Of a stretch of 45,819 bases of DNA, positions 34,653 through 45,424 are shown piece after piece; positions within the stretch are counted from its first letter, which is position 1, and every line of letters starts with the position of its first letter. The stretch spans positions 1-45,819 of the forward strand of contig DHGD01000147.1 of NCBI GenBank assembly GCA_002402575.1, read 5' to 3'. The DNA is from Syntrophomonas sp. UBA4807 (GTDB lineage Bacteria > Bacillota > Syntrophomonadia > Syntrophomonadales > Syntrophomonadaceae). The translations under genes were made by a program, and so were the position numbers. The notes under the pieces are model-generated. The model searched no databases. It had not been told where the DNA came from and saw only the letters and a list, made by a program, of their open reading frames with translations.

Positions 34653-36143
34653 ATGAAGAGATGGCTGGCGATTCTAGCCGCCGTAATTATCATCATTCCG
34701 GCCCGGCCGGCCTGGGGCGCGCCTCCTGATTACTGCGGCGGAGTCAACAATGAATATGAATATCAGGAAGTGGTTTTTCTCTCTGGAGAACCGGTGCTAT
34801 TCAAAGGCAGCTTCAGCGCCATCGAAAAGAACAGTGAAAGCAAGGGCTCGGTCAGCTACAAATTCGATCTTAAGCCAGCCGACCCTTCCATAAAGGGCAG
34901 TCTGGACCGGCGCGTAAGCTATGAATCGGTCTACACCAACTTCAGCCCCCAAGGGCAGACAACCGCCTCCACCGAGGTCAAAAGCTACCGGGAAAGCGTA
35001 GTTATAGGGGACAAACGCTACAGCCTGGAAGATTATCAATTCTCCCGCTCGGATGTGATCGACAGGCGCCCGGCGGCCGACTTCTTTTCCGGCACCATAG
35101 CAGCCCGCAAAGTGTACCAGCTCAATAAAGATGAAGGCCTGGTAACGGTCGATATCAGCGGCGGAATAGTGGGGTACAGCAATTTCTGGGGCAAAACCGA
35201 GACCCAGGTACTGGATCACAGTGTGCACTGCCAGGGCTTAACCGGGGCGGATGAGGAAGCTGAAACAGCGTCCTGGTCTGGAACGGTTAGAATGATCGCT
35301 TCAGACAGCGTGCGCAAGTCCCTGTCCTACTCCCCCAACGAGGTAACTCTGTCCAGTTTCCCGGGCGGGCATATGACAGTGTCCAAAGAGGAGATGACTT
35401 CAAGCTGCCAGTTCGATCTGCCCGAGGTGGAGGAGGGTGTCGTGCTCGAAGCGGAGCGGGTCAATGGCTGCATAGAACTCAATCAGGCCATGCTCCCCGA
35501 AATCCAGCGCTTGATACTGCCCAAATTCAAAGATCTAGGCGGACACTGGGCTGAGGAGGATATAAAAAAGCTTTATTCACTCAATGTCTTTCAGGGTACT
35601 TCGGCCTTTTTCCTGCCTGATGCTCCCATGACCCGCAGGGATTTTGTGCGGGCGGTGATGCGCTCTTGCAATATCAAGATAGAGGAGTCTCAAAGCACTG
35701 GATTGGCGCGCGTCCGCAAGACAGCGCCCCAAACCTCTCTGCTCAGGGATGTGCTGACGACTGACCCCGATTATGCTTATGTGAAAGAGGCTATAACCCG
35801 GGGCTTGGCGCAAGGCAGCGGCGGTTATTTCCTGCCCGACGCCCCTTTGACCCGCGCCCAGGCAGTGACAATTCTGATACGGGGTCTGGGTTTCGAGTAC
35901 AATGCGCCGGCGCCGGGGTTTTTTAGCTCCTTTAGGGATGATGCCGACATACCCGCCTGGAGCAAGGACAGCGTATATATGGCTCGTCAGATCGGACTTT
36001 TGAATGGCGACACGACCAACCGCTGTTATCCCAACCAGGTTATGAGCAGGGCCGAAGCTTCAACCATGCTGATCAGGTTCCTCAACTTCCTGGAGAGGGA
36101 TTTGCAGCAGGATTACCGCGAAAATATCGTGCTTTATAAATAA
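34653..36143 (+). CDS. SLH-domain surface protein
   Basis: A 496-aa exported protein. A signal peptide (about 1-23, ending PAWGAPP) is followed by a beta-rich N-terminal region (about 30-285). Three C-terminal S-layer homology domains lie at about 290-345, 365-420 and 425-485; each ends in the pattern of P..MTRRDF, P..LTRAQA and V.SRAEA. SLH triplets bind pyruvylated secondary cell-wall polymers, so this protein can anchor to the wall. AAAGGAG precedes ATG 34653. It is the only gene in the cluster with a visible anchor and may tether the other products. Confidence 0.92.
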   Translation: MKRWLAILAAVIIIIPARPAWGAPPDYCGGVNNEYEYQEVVFLSGEPVLFKGSFSAIEKNSESKGSVSYKFDLKPADPSIKGSLDRRVSYESVYTNFSPQGQTTASTEVKSYRESVVIGDKRYSLEDYQFSRSDVIDRRPAADFFSGTIAARKVYQLNKDEGLVTVDISGGIVGYSNFWGKTETQVLDHSVHCQGLTGADEEAETASWSGTVRMIASDSVRKSLSYSPNEVTLSSFPGGHMTVSKEEMTSSCQFDLPEVEEGVVLEAERVNGCIELNQAMLPEIQRLILPKFKDLGGHWAEEDIKKLYSLNVFQGTSAFFLPDAPMTRRDFVRAVMRSCNIKIEESQSTGLARVRKTAPQTSLLRDVLTTDPDYAYVKEAITRGLAQGSGGYFLPDAPLTRAQAVTILIRGLGFEYNAPAPGFFSSFRDDADIPAWSKDSVYMARQIGLLNGDTTNRCYPNQVMSRAEASTMLIRFLNFLERDLQQDYRENIVLYK

Positions 36144-36184
36144 CCCCGGTATTATATGAAAGATATGCAGGCAGGCAGGATGAG

Positions 36185-37657
36185 ATGAAACATAAAAAGA
36201 TTTTAATCGTATCTATTATCGGACTGTGCTGTCTTTTGGGGGTGTATTGCCCGTGGCCGGCAGGAGTTCGTGCCGCCCTGACGGCAGGCCTCCCATCCGA
36301 TCTGTGGAATCCCGGCAAGAACACGCTGACTACCGCCTATCCCTTCCCCCGGGCAGACCAGACCACCTATCAGATGGACTTGTATCTGGACGCCATAAAC
36401 CGCATCGTATATGGGCAGTCCCAGATTAAAACCATCAATACTTCGGGACGGGTCCTGGGGGAATTGTGGCTCGCCATCTACCCGCAGGCCTTTCAAGATC
36501 CCGGCAGCAGCCCCGCTCCGAGTGCTGCATATGCGCAAGGCTTTTCCAGCGGCGGCATACAGATCAAGCAGGTCAAAGTGAACGGGGTGCCAAGCGAGTT
36601 TATAACCGAGGACATATGCATGAAGGTGATGCTGCCTAGCGATATGCTGCCTGAAGAGGAATTGACGGTGGACATCTCCTGGCAGGCGGAGGTGCCCCGG
36701 GTGGCCTATCGCTACGGCACTGCGGACGGAGTTTTCATGCTCGGGCACTTTTATCCTACCCTCAATGCCATGAGTGACAGCGGTTGGTGCCGACCGCTCA
36801 ACAGCCCCTTCGGAGACCCCTTCTGCCTTAGTGCGGCTAGCTACCTGGTGCGCATCAACCTGCCTCAGGATTACAGGCTGATAACCAGCGGGGAATTGAT
36901 AGCCTCGCTGGCACTTGATAACGGACGGGAAAACCATCTTATCAAGGCGGAATTGGTGCGCGACTTTTCCCTGACGGCCTGTTCACGTTATGAAAAATTA
37001 GAGCAAGCGGAAAAGAATATTACCCTTAAGTGTTTTCTGCCGCCGGATATGCAAGCTAAGGGCAGGGAGATTATTAAACAGGCCGGGCAGATCGTGCAGT
37101 ATTACAACTGCCTGTGGGGAACTTACCCGTATGGCGAGTTGAGTGTGGTGGTCGTTCCCATGCAAGGCTTTTCGGGTATGGAATACGCTGGGGTGGTTTA
37201 TATAAGTGAAGATCAGTTGGACCATCCGGGAGTGGTCACGCTGCTGGCCCACGAAATTGCCCATCAATGGTGGTATGGCCTGGTGGGCAATGATCAGTAC
37301 GATGAGCCCTGGTTGGATGAGGGGCTGGCGGAATACAGCGCCACGCTCTATATAAACCATGTGCAGGGTCAGGACCAAGCGCAGCTTTCGCCCGGAATTG
37401 CTAAACGGGTCAACTTAGACCGGGCCTTGCCGGATTTCGTTAGCGACGAACAGTACCGGCAGGTGGCATATCAGGGCGGAGAAGATTTTTGGCTGGCTCT
37501 GGAACAGGAATTGGGCCGCGATAAAGTGCAAAAGATCCTGCGCAGCTATCTGGCCAATTACAAACACCAGCTGGTTACGAGTCAGGATCTGGAACGGGTT
37601 ATCAACCAGGAAGCCCACCGCGATATGAGCGCTTTCTTTGCCGCCTGGTCATTGTAA
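36185..37657 (+). CDS. Exported M1-family metallopeptidase
   Basis: A 490-aa gluzincin with a signal peptide (hydrophobic run about 5-28). The zinc site is His356-Glu357-x-x-His360 in HEIAHQWW, with the third ligand Glu379 in WLDEGLAEY. A GMEYAG stretch (about 332-337) is in the place of the M1 exopeptidase motif GxMEN, with Glu kept and Asn replaced. That hints at altered amino-terminal recognition. It starts at ATG 36185, 41 bp after the SLH gene; an AGGCAGGATGAG stretch lies upstream. It probably trims peptides or surface proteins outside the cell. Confidence 0.9.
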   Translation: MKHKKILIVSIIGLCCLLGVYCPWPAGVRAALTAGLPSDLWNPGKNTLTTAYPFPRADQTTYQMDLYLDAINRIVYGQSQIKTINTSGRVLGELWLAIYPQAFQDPGSSPAPSAAYAQGFSSGGIQIKQVKVNGVPSEFITEDICMKVMLPSDMLPEEELTVDISWQAEVPRVAYRYGTADGVFMLGHFYPTLNAMSDSGWCRPLNSPFGDPFCLSAASYLVRINLPQDYRLITSGELIASLALDNGRENHLIKAELVRDFSLTACSRYEKLEQAEKNITLKCFLPPDMQAKGREIIKQAGQIVQYYNCLWGTYPYGELSVVVVPMQGFSGMEYAGVVYISEDQLDHPGVVTLLAHEIAHQWWYGLVGNDQYDEPWLDEGLAEYSATLYINHVQGQDQAQLSPGIAKRVNLDRALPDFVSDEQYRQVAYQGGEDFWLALEQELGRDKVQKILRSYLANYKHQLVTSQDLERVINQEAHRDMSAFFAAWSL

Positions 37658-37915
37658 TCAGACCAGGGCGACGTAACTTTCAACATCCGGGCGCCTCCCA
37701 GGAGGACATAATGATGTGCGGCCCGCTTCATCCGGTCAGCTTCGGATATTTGCGGAAATAGGCCGGGATAGCCGCGTACCCTTCTCTAAATGCTAATTTT
37801 CCGGCTTCTCTTGGGAAAACAGATCTTTACTCAAAATTTGGCCATATCACGGGTTTATAGTTTGTCCCCATATAAGGTAGAATATATGTGGTAATAAAGC
37901 ACTGAGGAGGACATT
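37658..37915 (+). other. Intergenic region before argS
   Basis: No gene, terminator or T-box motif is seen in this 258-bp gap. A weak promoter candidate is TTTATA (37854-37859) with TAGAAT (37878-37883), 18-bp spacer. GAGGAGG before 37916 is the argS ribosome binding site. Confidence 0.4.
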
Positions 37916-39598
37916 ATGAACCCCATTGAGGAGATCAAATCCGCTTTACGAAGCGTAATCATAGCGGCCCTGGAAAAGGCTCGCGCCGAGCGAGCCCTGG
38001 TATTTGAGGAGATTCCCCCCTTCGTTATTGAAGTGCCTCGCGACAAAGGGCATGGAGACTTTGCCTGCAATGCGGCCATGTTGATGGCCAAATCAGCCCG
38101 CCGCGCCCCTCGCGATATCGCCCGGATCATAGTGGAACATCTGGACAGGGATAGTATGGCCCATATTCAAGAGGTGGATGTAGCCGGAGCGGGCTTTATC
38201 AACATATATTTGCGCCCCCAATGGCTGTATGACATCCCCGCGCTGGTATTGGAGATGAAAGAAGGCTATGGCTCGGCGCCCCGCAATGGCAGGCGGGTCA
38301 TGGTGGAATTTGTCAGCGCTAACCCCACCGGGAACCTGCATATGGGCAACGCCCGCGGGGGGGCGATAGGTGATTCCCTGGCCAATGTGCTCAATTATGC
38401 TGGTTATGATGTGGAGCGGGAGTTCTATATAAATGATGCCGGCAATCAGATTGAGATCTTCGCGGAATCCCTGGAAGCCCGTTATCTGCAGTTGAGCGGC
38501 AAGCCGGTACCCTTTCCCGAAAACGGTTATGCGGGGCAAGATGTGGTGGAAACGGTCAAAGGAATTCTGGCTCGGGAAGGCGACCGTCTGTTGAACTTGG
38601 ATTCAGCACAGCGGCGCAAGCTCCTGACTGAAATGGCTCTGGAGGAGAAATTGGCCTATATAGGCAAAACTCTGGAAAGTTTCGGCATTAATTATGATGT
38701 CTGGTATAGTGAGAAAACTTTGCATGAAAATGGCCTGGTCGATGCAGTCATCCAAGAGCTGCGGCAGAAGGGTTATATTTATGAGAAAGACGGGGCGCAA
38801 TGGTTTGCGACCACCGCGTTTGGCGATGATAAGGACGAGGTGGTGATACGCGCCAATGGGATGCCCACCTATTTCGCCGCGGATATTGCCTATCACCAGG
38901 AAAAGTTCCGGCGGGGCTTCGACTGGGTAATAGATGTGTGGGGAGCTGACCATCACGGTCATGTGGGGCGTATGAAAGGAGCTATGACCGCCCTGGGGTT
39001 TGATCCTGAACGGCTGGATGTTATATTGATGCAACTGGTAAGGCTGTACCGGGGCGGACAGATCGTGCGCATGTCCAAACGTACCGGCACCACGGTTTCG
39101 TTAGACGAACTTATTGAAGAAGTGGGGCGTGACGCGGCGCGGTTTTTGTTTGTAATGCGCAACCCCGACAGCCATCTGGATTTTGACATGGAATTGGCCA
39201 AACAGCAGAGCCTGGAAAACCCGGTTTATTATGTGCAGTATGCCCATGCCCGCATCTGCAGCATTTTTCGCCAGGCCCAAGCCGCGGGTATAAAGTACCG
39301 ATTGGGCGGTGATGTCGATATGTCAGTATTGACCGCTGCTGAGGAGATAGCTATACTCAGAAAGATTGCAGAATTTCCTACAGAGGTAGAGATTGCCGCC
39401 AAAACCCTGGCCCCGCACCGTATAGCGCGCTATGCCTTGGATGTGGCGGGTTTATTCCACAGTTACTACAATCATTTTCGGGTCTTGCAGGATGACCAGA
39501 CTCTGCAGAATGCCCGGTTAAACTTGATGAAAGTAATACAGATCGTGATTGCCAATGCGCTGTCCATTGTTGGGGTCAGTGCTCCGCAACAGATGTAG
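37916..39598 (+). CDS. argS: Arginyl-tRNA synthetase
   Basis: A 560-aa class I aminoacyl-tRNA synthetase. The N-terminal additional domain (about 1-115) is followed by the HIGH-type motif in [13 protein letters not shown]. The KMSKS loop appears as RMSKRTGT, and the C-terminal anticodon-binding domain contains LFHSYYNHF. The length is normal for ArgS. It starts at ATG 37916 after GAGGAGG. It is the first gene of a run in which the next two follow by 5 and 3 bp. Confidence 0.97.
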   Translation: MNPIEEIKSALRSVIIAALEKARAERALVFEEIPPFVIEVPRDKGHGDFACNAAMLMAKSARRAPRDIARIIVEHLDRDSMAHIQEVDVAGAGFINIYLRPQWLYDIPALVLEMKEGYGSAPRNGRRVMVEFVSANPTGNLHMGNARGGAIGDSLANVLNYAGYDVEREFYINDAGNQIEIFAESLEARYLQLSGKPVPFPENGYAGQDVVETVKGILAREGDRLLNLDSAQRRKLLTEMALEEKLAYIGKTLESFGINYDVWYSEKTLHENGLVDAVIQELRQKGYIYEKDGAQWFATTAFGDDKDEVVIRANGMPTYFAADIAYHQEKFRRGFDWVIDVWGADHHGHVGRMKGAMTALGFDPERLDVILMQLVRLYRGGQIVRMSKRTGTTVSLDELIEEVGRDAARFLFVMRNPDSHLDFDMELAKQQSLENPVYYVQYAHARICSIFRQAQAAGIKYRLGGDVDMSVLTAAEEIAILRKIAEFPTEVEIAAKTLAPHRIARYALDVAGLFHSYYNHFRVLQDDQTLQNARLNLMKVIQIVIANALSIVGVSAPQQM

Positions 39599-39603
39599 GA
39601 GGT

Positions 39604-39843
39604 ATGAAGATGCTGATACGTAAAAAGAGCGAAACAGATTGGGCCGTGGATATCCTCACCGTAAATGGGGAGCCGATGCATTATATGCAGCTCATCACCG
39701 AGATCGCCGAGAAGATGGGCAGAAATCCTGATTCTGGCACTTTGACATCCATCTACACCCGCCTGAATCTGGATAACCGTCTTATTTACCAGGGGGAAGG
39801 CTACTGGTTCTACCATATCAACCGGGCTACTCGGGGGGACTAA
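39604..39843 (+). CDS. Short HARE-HTH protein, RNA polymerase delta-like without acidic tail
   Basis: A 79-aa protein consisting almost only of a HARE-HTH winged-helix domain: MHYMQLITEIAEKMG, then SIYTRLNLDNRLIYQGEGYWF. This domain forms the N-terminal half of the RNA polymerase delta subunit (RpoE). Bacillus delta is about 170 aa with a long Asp/Glu-rich tail; here the protein stops right after the domain. It starts 5 bp after argS with GGAGG. pyrG, the usual neighbour of rpoE, comes two genes later, which supports the orthology. It may bind RNA polymerase but cannot provide the tail-driven nucleic-acid displacement. Confidence 0.85.
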   Translation: MKMLIRKKSETDWAVDILTVNGEPMHYMQLITEIAEKMGRNPDSGTLTSIYTRLNLDNRLIYQGEGYWFYHINRATRGD

Positions 39844-39846
39844 GCC

Positions 39847-40482
39847 ATGATAATAAATTGGTTAGGGCATGCCTGCTTTGTATTTGAAACTACCGCAGGG
39901 AGGATTATCACCGATCCTTTTGATAGCAGCCTGGGTTATCAGCCATATCAAGAGCCGGTCGATGTCGCCACCGTGAGTCATCAACACTGGGATCACAACG
40001 CTGTACAAACCCTGCAGGGCGACCCCCAGGTGATATCTACAGCAGGCTGTTTCGAAATAGGACCGGTAAAGATAACCGGAGTGGAGAGCTGTCACGATTC
40101 CAAAGGGGGGCGGTTGAGAGGTCCCAATATTATTTATAAATTTGAGGTGGACGGCCTTAATGTAGTGCATCTGGGCGATCTGGGCCATATCTTAGAGCCT
40201 GCTCAGGTTGAAGCCATAGGTGCGGTGGACATTCTCCTGCTACCGGTGGGAGGTATTTACACCGTGGACGCCTTTCAGGCCAAAGTTGTGGCCGAACAGT
40301 TAAAGCCGGTGGTTATCATCCCCATGCATTACAAGACCAGGCACCTCAACATTGAGCTGGAGCCGCTGGAAAAATTCGCCGGCCAGTTCGACATAACCAT
40401 AAAAAAACCCCGCCTGGATGTGACCTTCAGCGACCTGCGCAAATCTGCAGGCGTGGTTATATTGGACTATCCCGGTAGTTGA
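39847..40482 (+). CDS. UlaG-like metallo-beta-lactamase-fold hydrolase
   Basis: A 211-aa protein of the UlaG/UPF0173 type. It opens with INWLGHACFVFE and ITDPF, and the metal motif SHQHWDHN is followed by the later ligands in LGDLGH and MHYKT. It starts 3 bp after the HARE-HTH gene. Family members are metal-dependent hydrolases of lactones or phosphodiesters, often of unknown substrate. Position in the argS-pyrG run says little about its role. Confidence 0.88.
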   Translation: MIINWLGHACFVFETTAGRIITDPFDSSLGYQPYQEPVDVATVSHQHWDHNAVQTLQGDPQVISTAGCFEIGPVKITGVESCHDSKGGRLRGPNIIYKFEVDGLNVVHLGDLGHILEPAQVEAIGAVDILLLPVGGIYTVDAFQAKVVAEQLKPVVIIPMHYKTRHLNIELEPLEKFAGQFDITIKKPRLDVTFSDLRKSAGVVILDYPGS

Positions 40483-40496
40483 CCGGTTTTGACTAA

Positions 40497-42176
<1,680 letters not shown>

Positions 42177-42260
42177 GGTGGCTTCGGGGCCGTTGAGCCG
42201 CGCGGATACCTGCCATTCAACAGGGCAAAATAGTAATGAGCATCTCTGAAGGGGACAAAC

Positions 42261-43337
42261 ATGTATACGAGCAGGATTATCGAGGCCAAGGACAAATCCG
42301 CCTACAATAGCTTTATTGCCCGTCATCCCAAAGGGCACTTTCTGCAGCTCTGGGAGTGGGGGCAGGTAAAAAATCTGACTGGCTGGAAGCCCATTGCTCT
42401 GGCTCTGGAGGAGGACGGCCAGATAAAGGCGGCGATGTTGATTTTAAAGCGCTCTTTGCCCATCCCGGGGGTGAAGCGCAGCATCTTCTACGCCCCGCGG
42501 GGCCCGGTAGCCGACCCAGACAATCTGCAGGAGCATCGCCGGTTATTTGAATTTGCCCGCAACATTGCCCGCCGCGAGGGGGCAATTTTCTTGAAGATAG
42601 ATCCTGACGTGGCGGCGGACAACCAGGATTATGCTGGTATTCTTGGAGCCTGTGGCTTTAGGCGGCGTGAAGCGGGGCTCAATTTTGAGGGGGTTCAGCC
42701 CAATTTCGTGATGCGTCTGGACCTCACCCCTGATTATGAACAGCTCCTGGCCAATATGCACCACAAGTGGCGCTACAATATCAAGCTGGCCGCCAAAAAG
42801 GGAGTCACTGTCACCATTGCCCAAGACCTTGAGGATTTAAAAGTATTTTACGCCATACTGCAAGAAACCGCCCAGCGGGATCGGTTCCTTATCCGGGGAT
42901 ACGAATACTTTGCGTCCATCTGGGAACATATGATTACAAACGGCTATGCCCGGATATTTCTGGCCCATTACCAGGAAGAGGTGGTGGCTGCCACCTTGGC
43001 CTTCATCCTCGGGGATAAGGCCTGGTATCTTTATGGGGCTTCCAGCAACCGCCATCGCAACGTCATGCCCAACTACCTCTTGCAATGGGAAATGATAAGC
43101 TGGGCCAAAGAACAGGGATGCAAGTTGTATGATTTCCGGGGCGTATCCGGTGACATGGATGAAAATAATCCGCTGTACGGATTGTACCGTTTCAAGAAGG
43201 GTTTTAACGGAGTGTTGACCGAATTCGTGGGCGAGTGGGATTTCGTCTATCAGCCTGCTTGGTATTGGCTATGGACCAAAGCTGTGCCGGTATACTTGGG
43301 ACGCAGGCGCAGCGGGGCGGGACAGGGAGGCGACTGA
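42261..43337 (+). CDS. FemX/FemAB-type peptidoglycan bridge aminoacyltransferase
   Basis: A 358-aa protein with two GNAT-like halves. The opening block HFLQLWEWGQVK and the later blocks MHHKWRYNIKLAAKKGV and YLLQWEMISWAKEQGCKLYDFRG are typical of lipid II:glycine glycyltransferase and related Fem proteins. These add amino acids from aminoacyl-tRNA to the stem peptide of lipid II. A FemX-like first-residue enzyme is likely, but the amino acid cannot be read from sequence; it also resembles BacA-like GNAT proteins that attach other residues. It lies 6 bp before the alanine racemase homologue. Confidence 0.88.
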   Translation: MYTSRIIEAKDKSAYNSFIARHPKGHFLQLWEWGQVKNLTGWKPIALALEEDGQIKAAMLILKRSLPIPGVKRSIFYAPRGPVADPDNLQEHRRLFEFARNIARREGAIFLKIDPDVAADNQDYAGILGACGFRRREAGLNFEGVQPNFVMRLDLTPDYEQLLANMHHKWRYNIKLAAKKGVTVTIAQDLEDLKVFYAILQETAQRDRFLIRGYEYFASIWEHMITNGYARIFLAHYQEEVVAATLAFILGDKAWYLYGASSNRHRNVMPNYLLQWEMISWAKEQGCKLYDFRGVSGDMDENNPLYGLYRFKKGFNGVLTEFVGEWDFVYQPAWYWLWTKAVPVYLGRRRSGAGQGGD

Positions 43338-43343
43338 GCATTC

Positions 43344-44498
43344 ATGCATGATAAATGGGTAGAGATAGATGATGACGCCATACTAGGTAATCTGGCCGGG
43401 GTGCAGTCGTTGTTGTCGGATGCCACCCGTCTCATAGCGGTAGTCAAAGCCGATGCCTATGGTCATGGCCTGGTGCCTACCGCCCTTCTGTTGGAAGCTA
43501 ACGGGGTGGACCGGTTCGCGGTAACCTTTTTGGCGGAAGCCTTAAAACTTCGCCAGGCAGGGCTTAAAGCGGACATATTGCTGCTAAGTCCGCTGGTTGA
43601 CGAAGAGGCTGTTATAGAAGCCATCAGGGCCGATTTGACGATTATGGTCTCCACACCGCAAGACGCTGCCCTGACTGATCAGGCCGGCCGTTCGTTGCAG
43701 CGACGGCTCAAGCTGCATCTTAAAATAGAAACCGGCCTGAACCGTTTTGGCCTGTCAGAAGAGGAAGCTCTGCTGGTTTGCAGGTCATTAAGTGAGAATC
43801 ATTTCATATACATTGAAGGTATATATACGCATATGGCTCATGCCGGTGCCAGTGATCCAGCTTACACCCTGCGGCAGTTTGAAAGATTCAACCAGGTGGT
43901 CAACCGCCTGCACCAAGAGGGCTATGATATTCCCATCCGTCATTGTGCCAACAGCACGGTAACATTGCGCTTTCCTCATATGCATCTGGAGGCGGTGAGG
44001 GTCGGGACCTTGCTCTCGGGACAGTACCCCGTGGGCAAGATGCCCAGGCCGATTCAGCTCAGGGATCCGTTTCAGTTCAAGGCTCGGGTTATTGCTGTTA
44101 AGCATCTCCCGGCGGGGAGTTCGATCGGCTACTTCAGAACCTACCGCCTTAAAAAAGCAGCTCGTATCGCCGTAATCTCGGCGGGGTTCGCCGACGGGGT
44201 GGCAGTGGCGGTGACCAATCCCCCCGCGGGATGGGCGGACGCCCTCAAGCGGGCCTTAAAGATGCTCTTGGCCCGGCTGCGTATTTCCAGATTCATCATG
44301 CGGGTGTATATTCAAGGCCAACCATGTGCAGTGGCGGGGAAGGTCTTCATGCAATTCACCCTGGTGGAACTGCCTGATCAGCTCGAGGTGGCAGTAGGAA
44401 GCCAGGCCTCGCTGCCAGCCAATAAAACCTTGGTTTCCCCCGCAGTAATGCGGGTACACTGCCAGGGGCGCGGTATGGTCAAGGCCGAAGGCCATTAG
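43344..44498 (+). CDS. alr: Alanine racemase homologue, divergent C-terminal half
   Basis: A 384-aa fold-type III PLP enzyme. The PLP lysine is Lys35 in VKADAYGHG, and RVGTLLSGQYP corresponds to the conserved RxGxxLYG block. The C-terminal domain is unusual. The tyrosine block reads SIGYFRTY, the usual GYADG reads GFADG, and the block normally like GRVCMDQ reads GKVFMQF, with its Asp missing. An Arg/Lys-rich helix of about 25 residues (around 295-320) is inserted before it. It would supply D-alanine for the wall, next to femX, if active. An amino-acid racemase of different specificity is possible. Confidence 0.8.
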   Translation: MHDKWVEIDDDAILGNLAGVQSLLSDATRLIAVVKADAYGHGLVPTALLLEANGVDRFAVTFLAEALKLRQAGLKADILLLSPLVDEEAVIEAIRADLTIMVSTPQDAALTDQAGRSLQRRLKLHLKIETGLNRFGLSEEEALLVCRSLSENHFIYIEGIYTHMAHAGASDPAYTLRQFERFNQVVNRLHQEGYDIPIRHCANSTVTLRFPHMHLEAVRVGTLLSGQYPVGKMPRPIQLRDPFQFKARVIAVKHLPAGSSIGYFRTYRLKKAARIAVISAGFADGVAVAVTNPPAGWADALKRALKMLLARLRISRFIMRVYIQGQPCAVAGKVFMQFTLVELPDQLEVAVGSQASLPANKTLVSPAVMRVHCQGRGMVKAEGH

Positions 44499-44513
44499 AA
44501 CAGGAGGTAAACC

Positions 44514-45410
44514 ATGAAAAAGAGGATTGTTATTGGACTGATACTGGTGATTCTGCTTATTCTTCTTATTATGGCAGTGCAGAGTCTAAGCCAGCCCCAG
44601 GCCAGACCAGGCCTCAAAGGCGGTGACAAGATCGGGGTAATAGAGATTTCCGGCGTCATGGCTGGCACTGGCACTGCCAACCTGCTTTCCGGAAGCACCG
44701 CCAGCGCTCGTGATATTATGGCCATCGTCCGGCAGGCCGCTTCGCGACCAGATATCAAAGCGGTGGTTGTAAGGGTGGACAGCCCGGGCGGGACGTCTGT
44801 GGCCGCACAGGAAATCGGGGTTGAACTGGATAAGCTCAGGGCAAGCGGCAAGCCGGTAATCACTTCCATGGGGGACGTATGCGCTTCAGGGGGCTATTGG
44901 ATCGCCTGCAGCACGGATCATATCATGGCCAACCCGGCCACCTTGACGGGCAGCATCGGGGTAATCATGGAAATGCAGAATATGCAAGGCTTATATGAAA
45001 AAATAGGTCTTAAAGAGGTGGTCATCAAGAGTGGCGAGCACAAAGATATCGGCTCGCCCTTCCGCGAACTGACCGCGGTGGAACAGCAGCTCTTGCAGGG
45101 TATCGTGCAGGATTCCTATCAGCAGTTCGTCGATCAGGTCTTAAAAGGCCGGGAGGGCAAGATAACCCGCGAGCAGCTCATGCCCCTGGCCGATGGGCGT
45201 ATCTTTACCGGCGCCCAGGCCAAGGATTTGGGTTTAGTGGATAGCCTGGGGGATTATTATGACGCCATTGAGCAGGCCAAAATCATGGCCGGCATACCGG
45301 GGGAGGCCACAGTCGAGGTGCTGAACCAGGAAGACATGTGGAAGCGGCTGGTTTCCAGCCTGGAATCTGCCTTGCTGGGTAATCAGCTTAAGGCCAGGTT
45401 ATATTATTAA
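44514..45410 (+). CDS. sppA: Signal peptide peptidase SppA
   Basis: A 298-aa membrane-anchored Ser-Lys protease of family S49. One N-terminal membrane segment (about 4-24) precedes the protease domain. The nucleophile is Ser125 in GDVCASGGYW and the general base is Lys177 in SGEHKDIGSPFR. They are 52 residues apart, as in the Bacillus enzyme. The oxyanion-side block DSPGG is present. It digests leftover signal peptides and acts in envelope stress. AGGAGG lies before ATG 44514. Confidence 0.95.
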   Translation: MKKRIVIGLILVILLILLIMAVQSLSQPQARPGLKGGDKIGVIEISGVMAGTGTANLLSGSTASARDIMAIVRQAASRPDIKAVVVRVDSPGGTSVAAQEIGVELDKLRASGKPVITSMGDVCASGGYWIACSTDHIMANPATLTGSIGVIMEMQNMQGLYEKIGLKEVVIKSGEHKDIGSPFRELTAVEQQLLQGIVQDSYQQFVDQVLKGREGKITREQLMPLADGRIFTGAQAKDLGLVDSLGDYYDAIEQAKIMAGIPGEATVEVLNQEDMWKRLVSSLESALLGNQLKARLYY

Positions 45411-45424
45411 CTGGGGGGCTCGGT

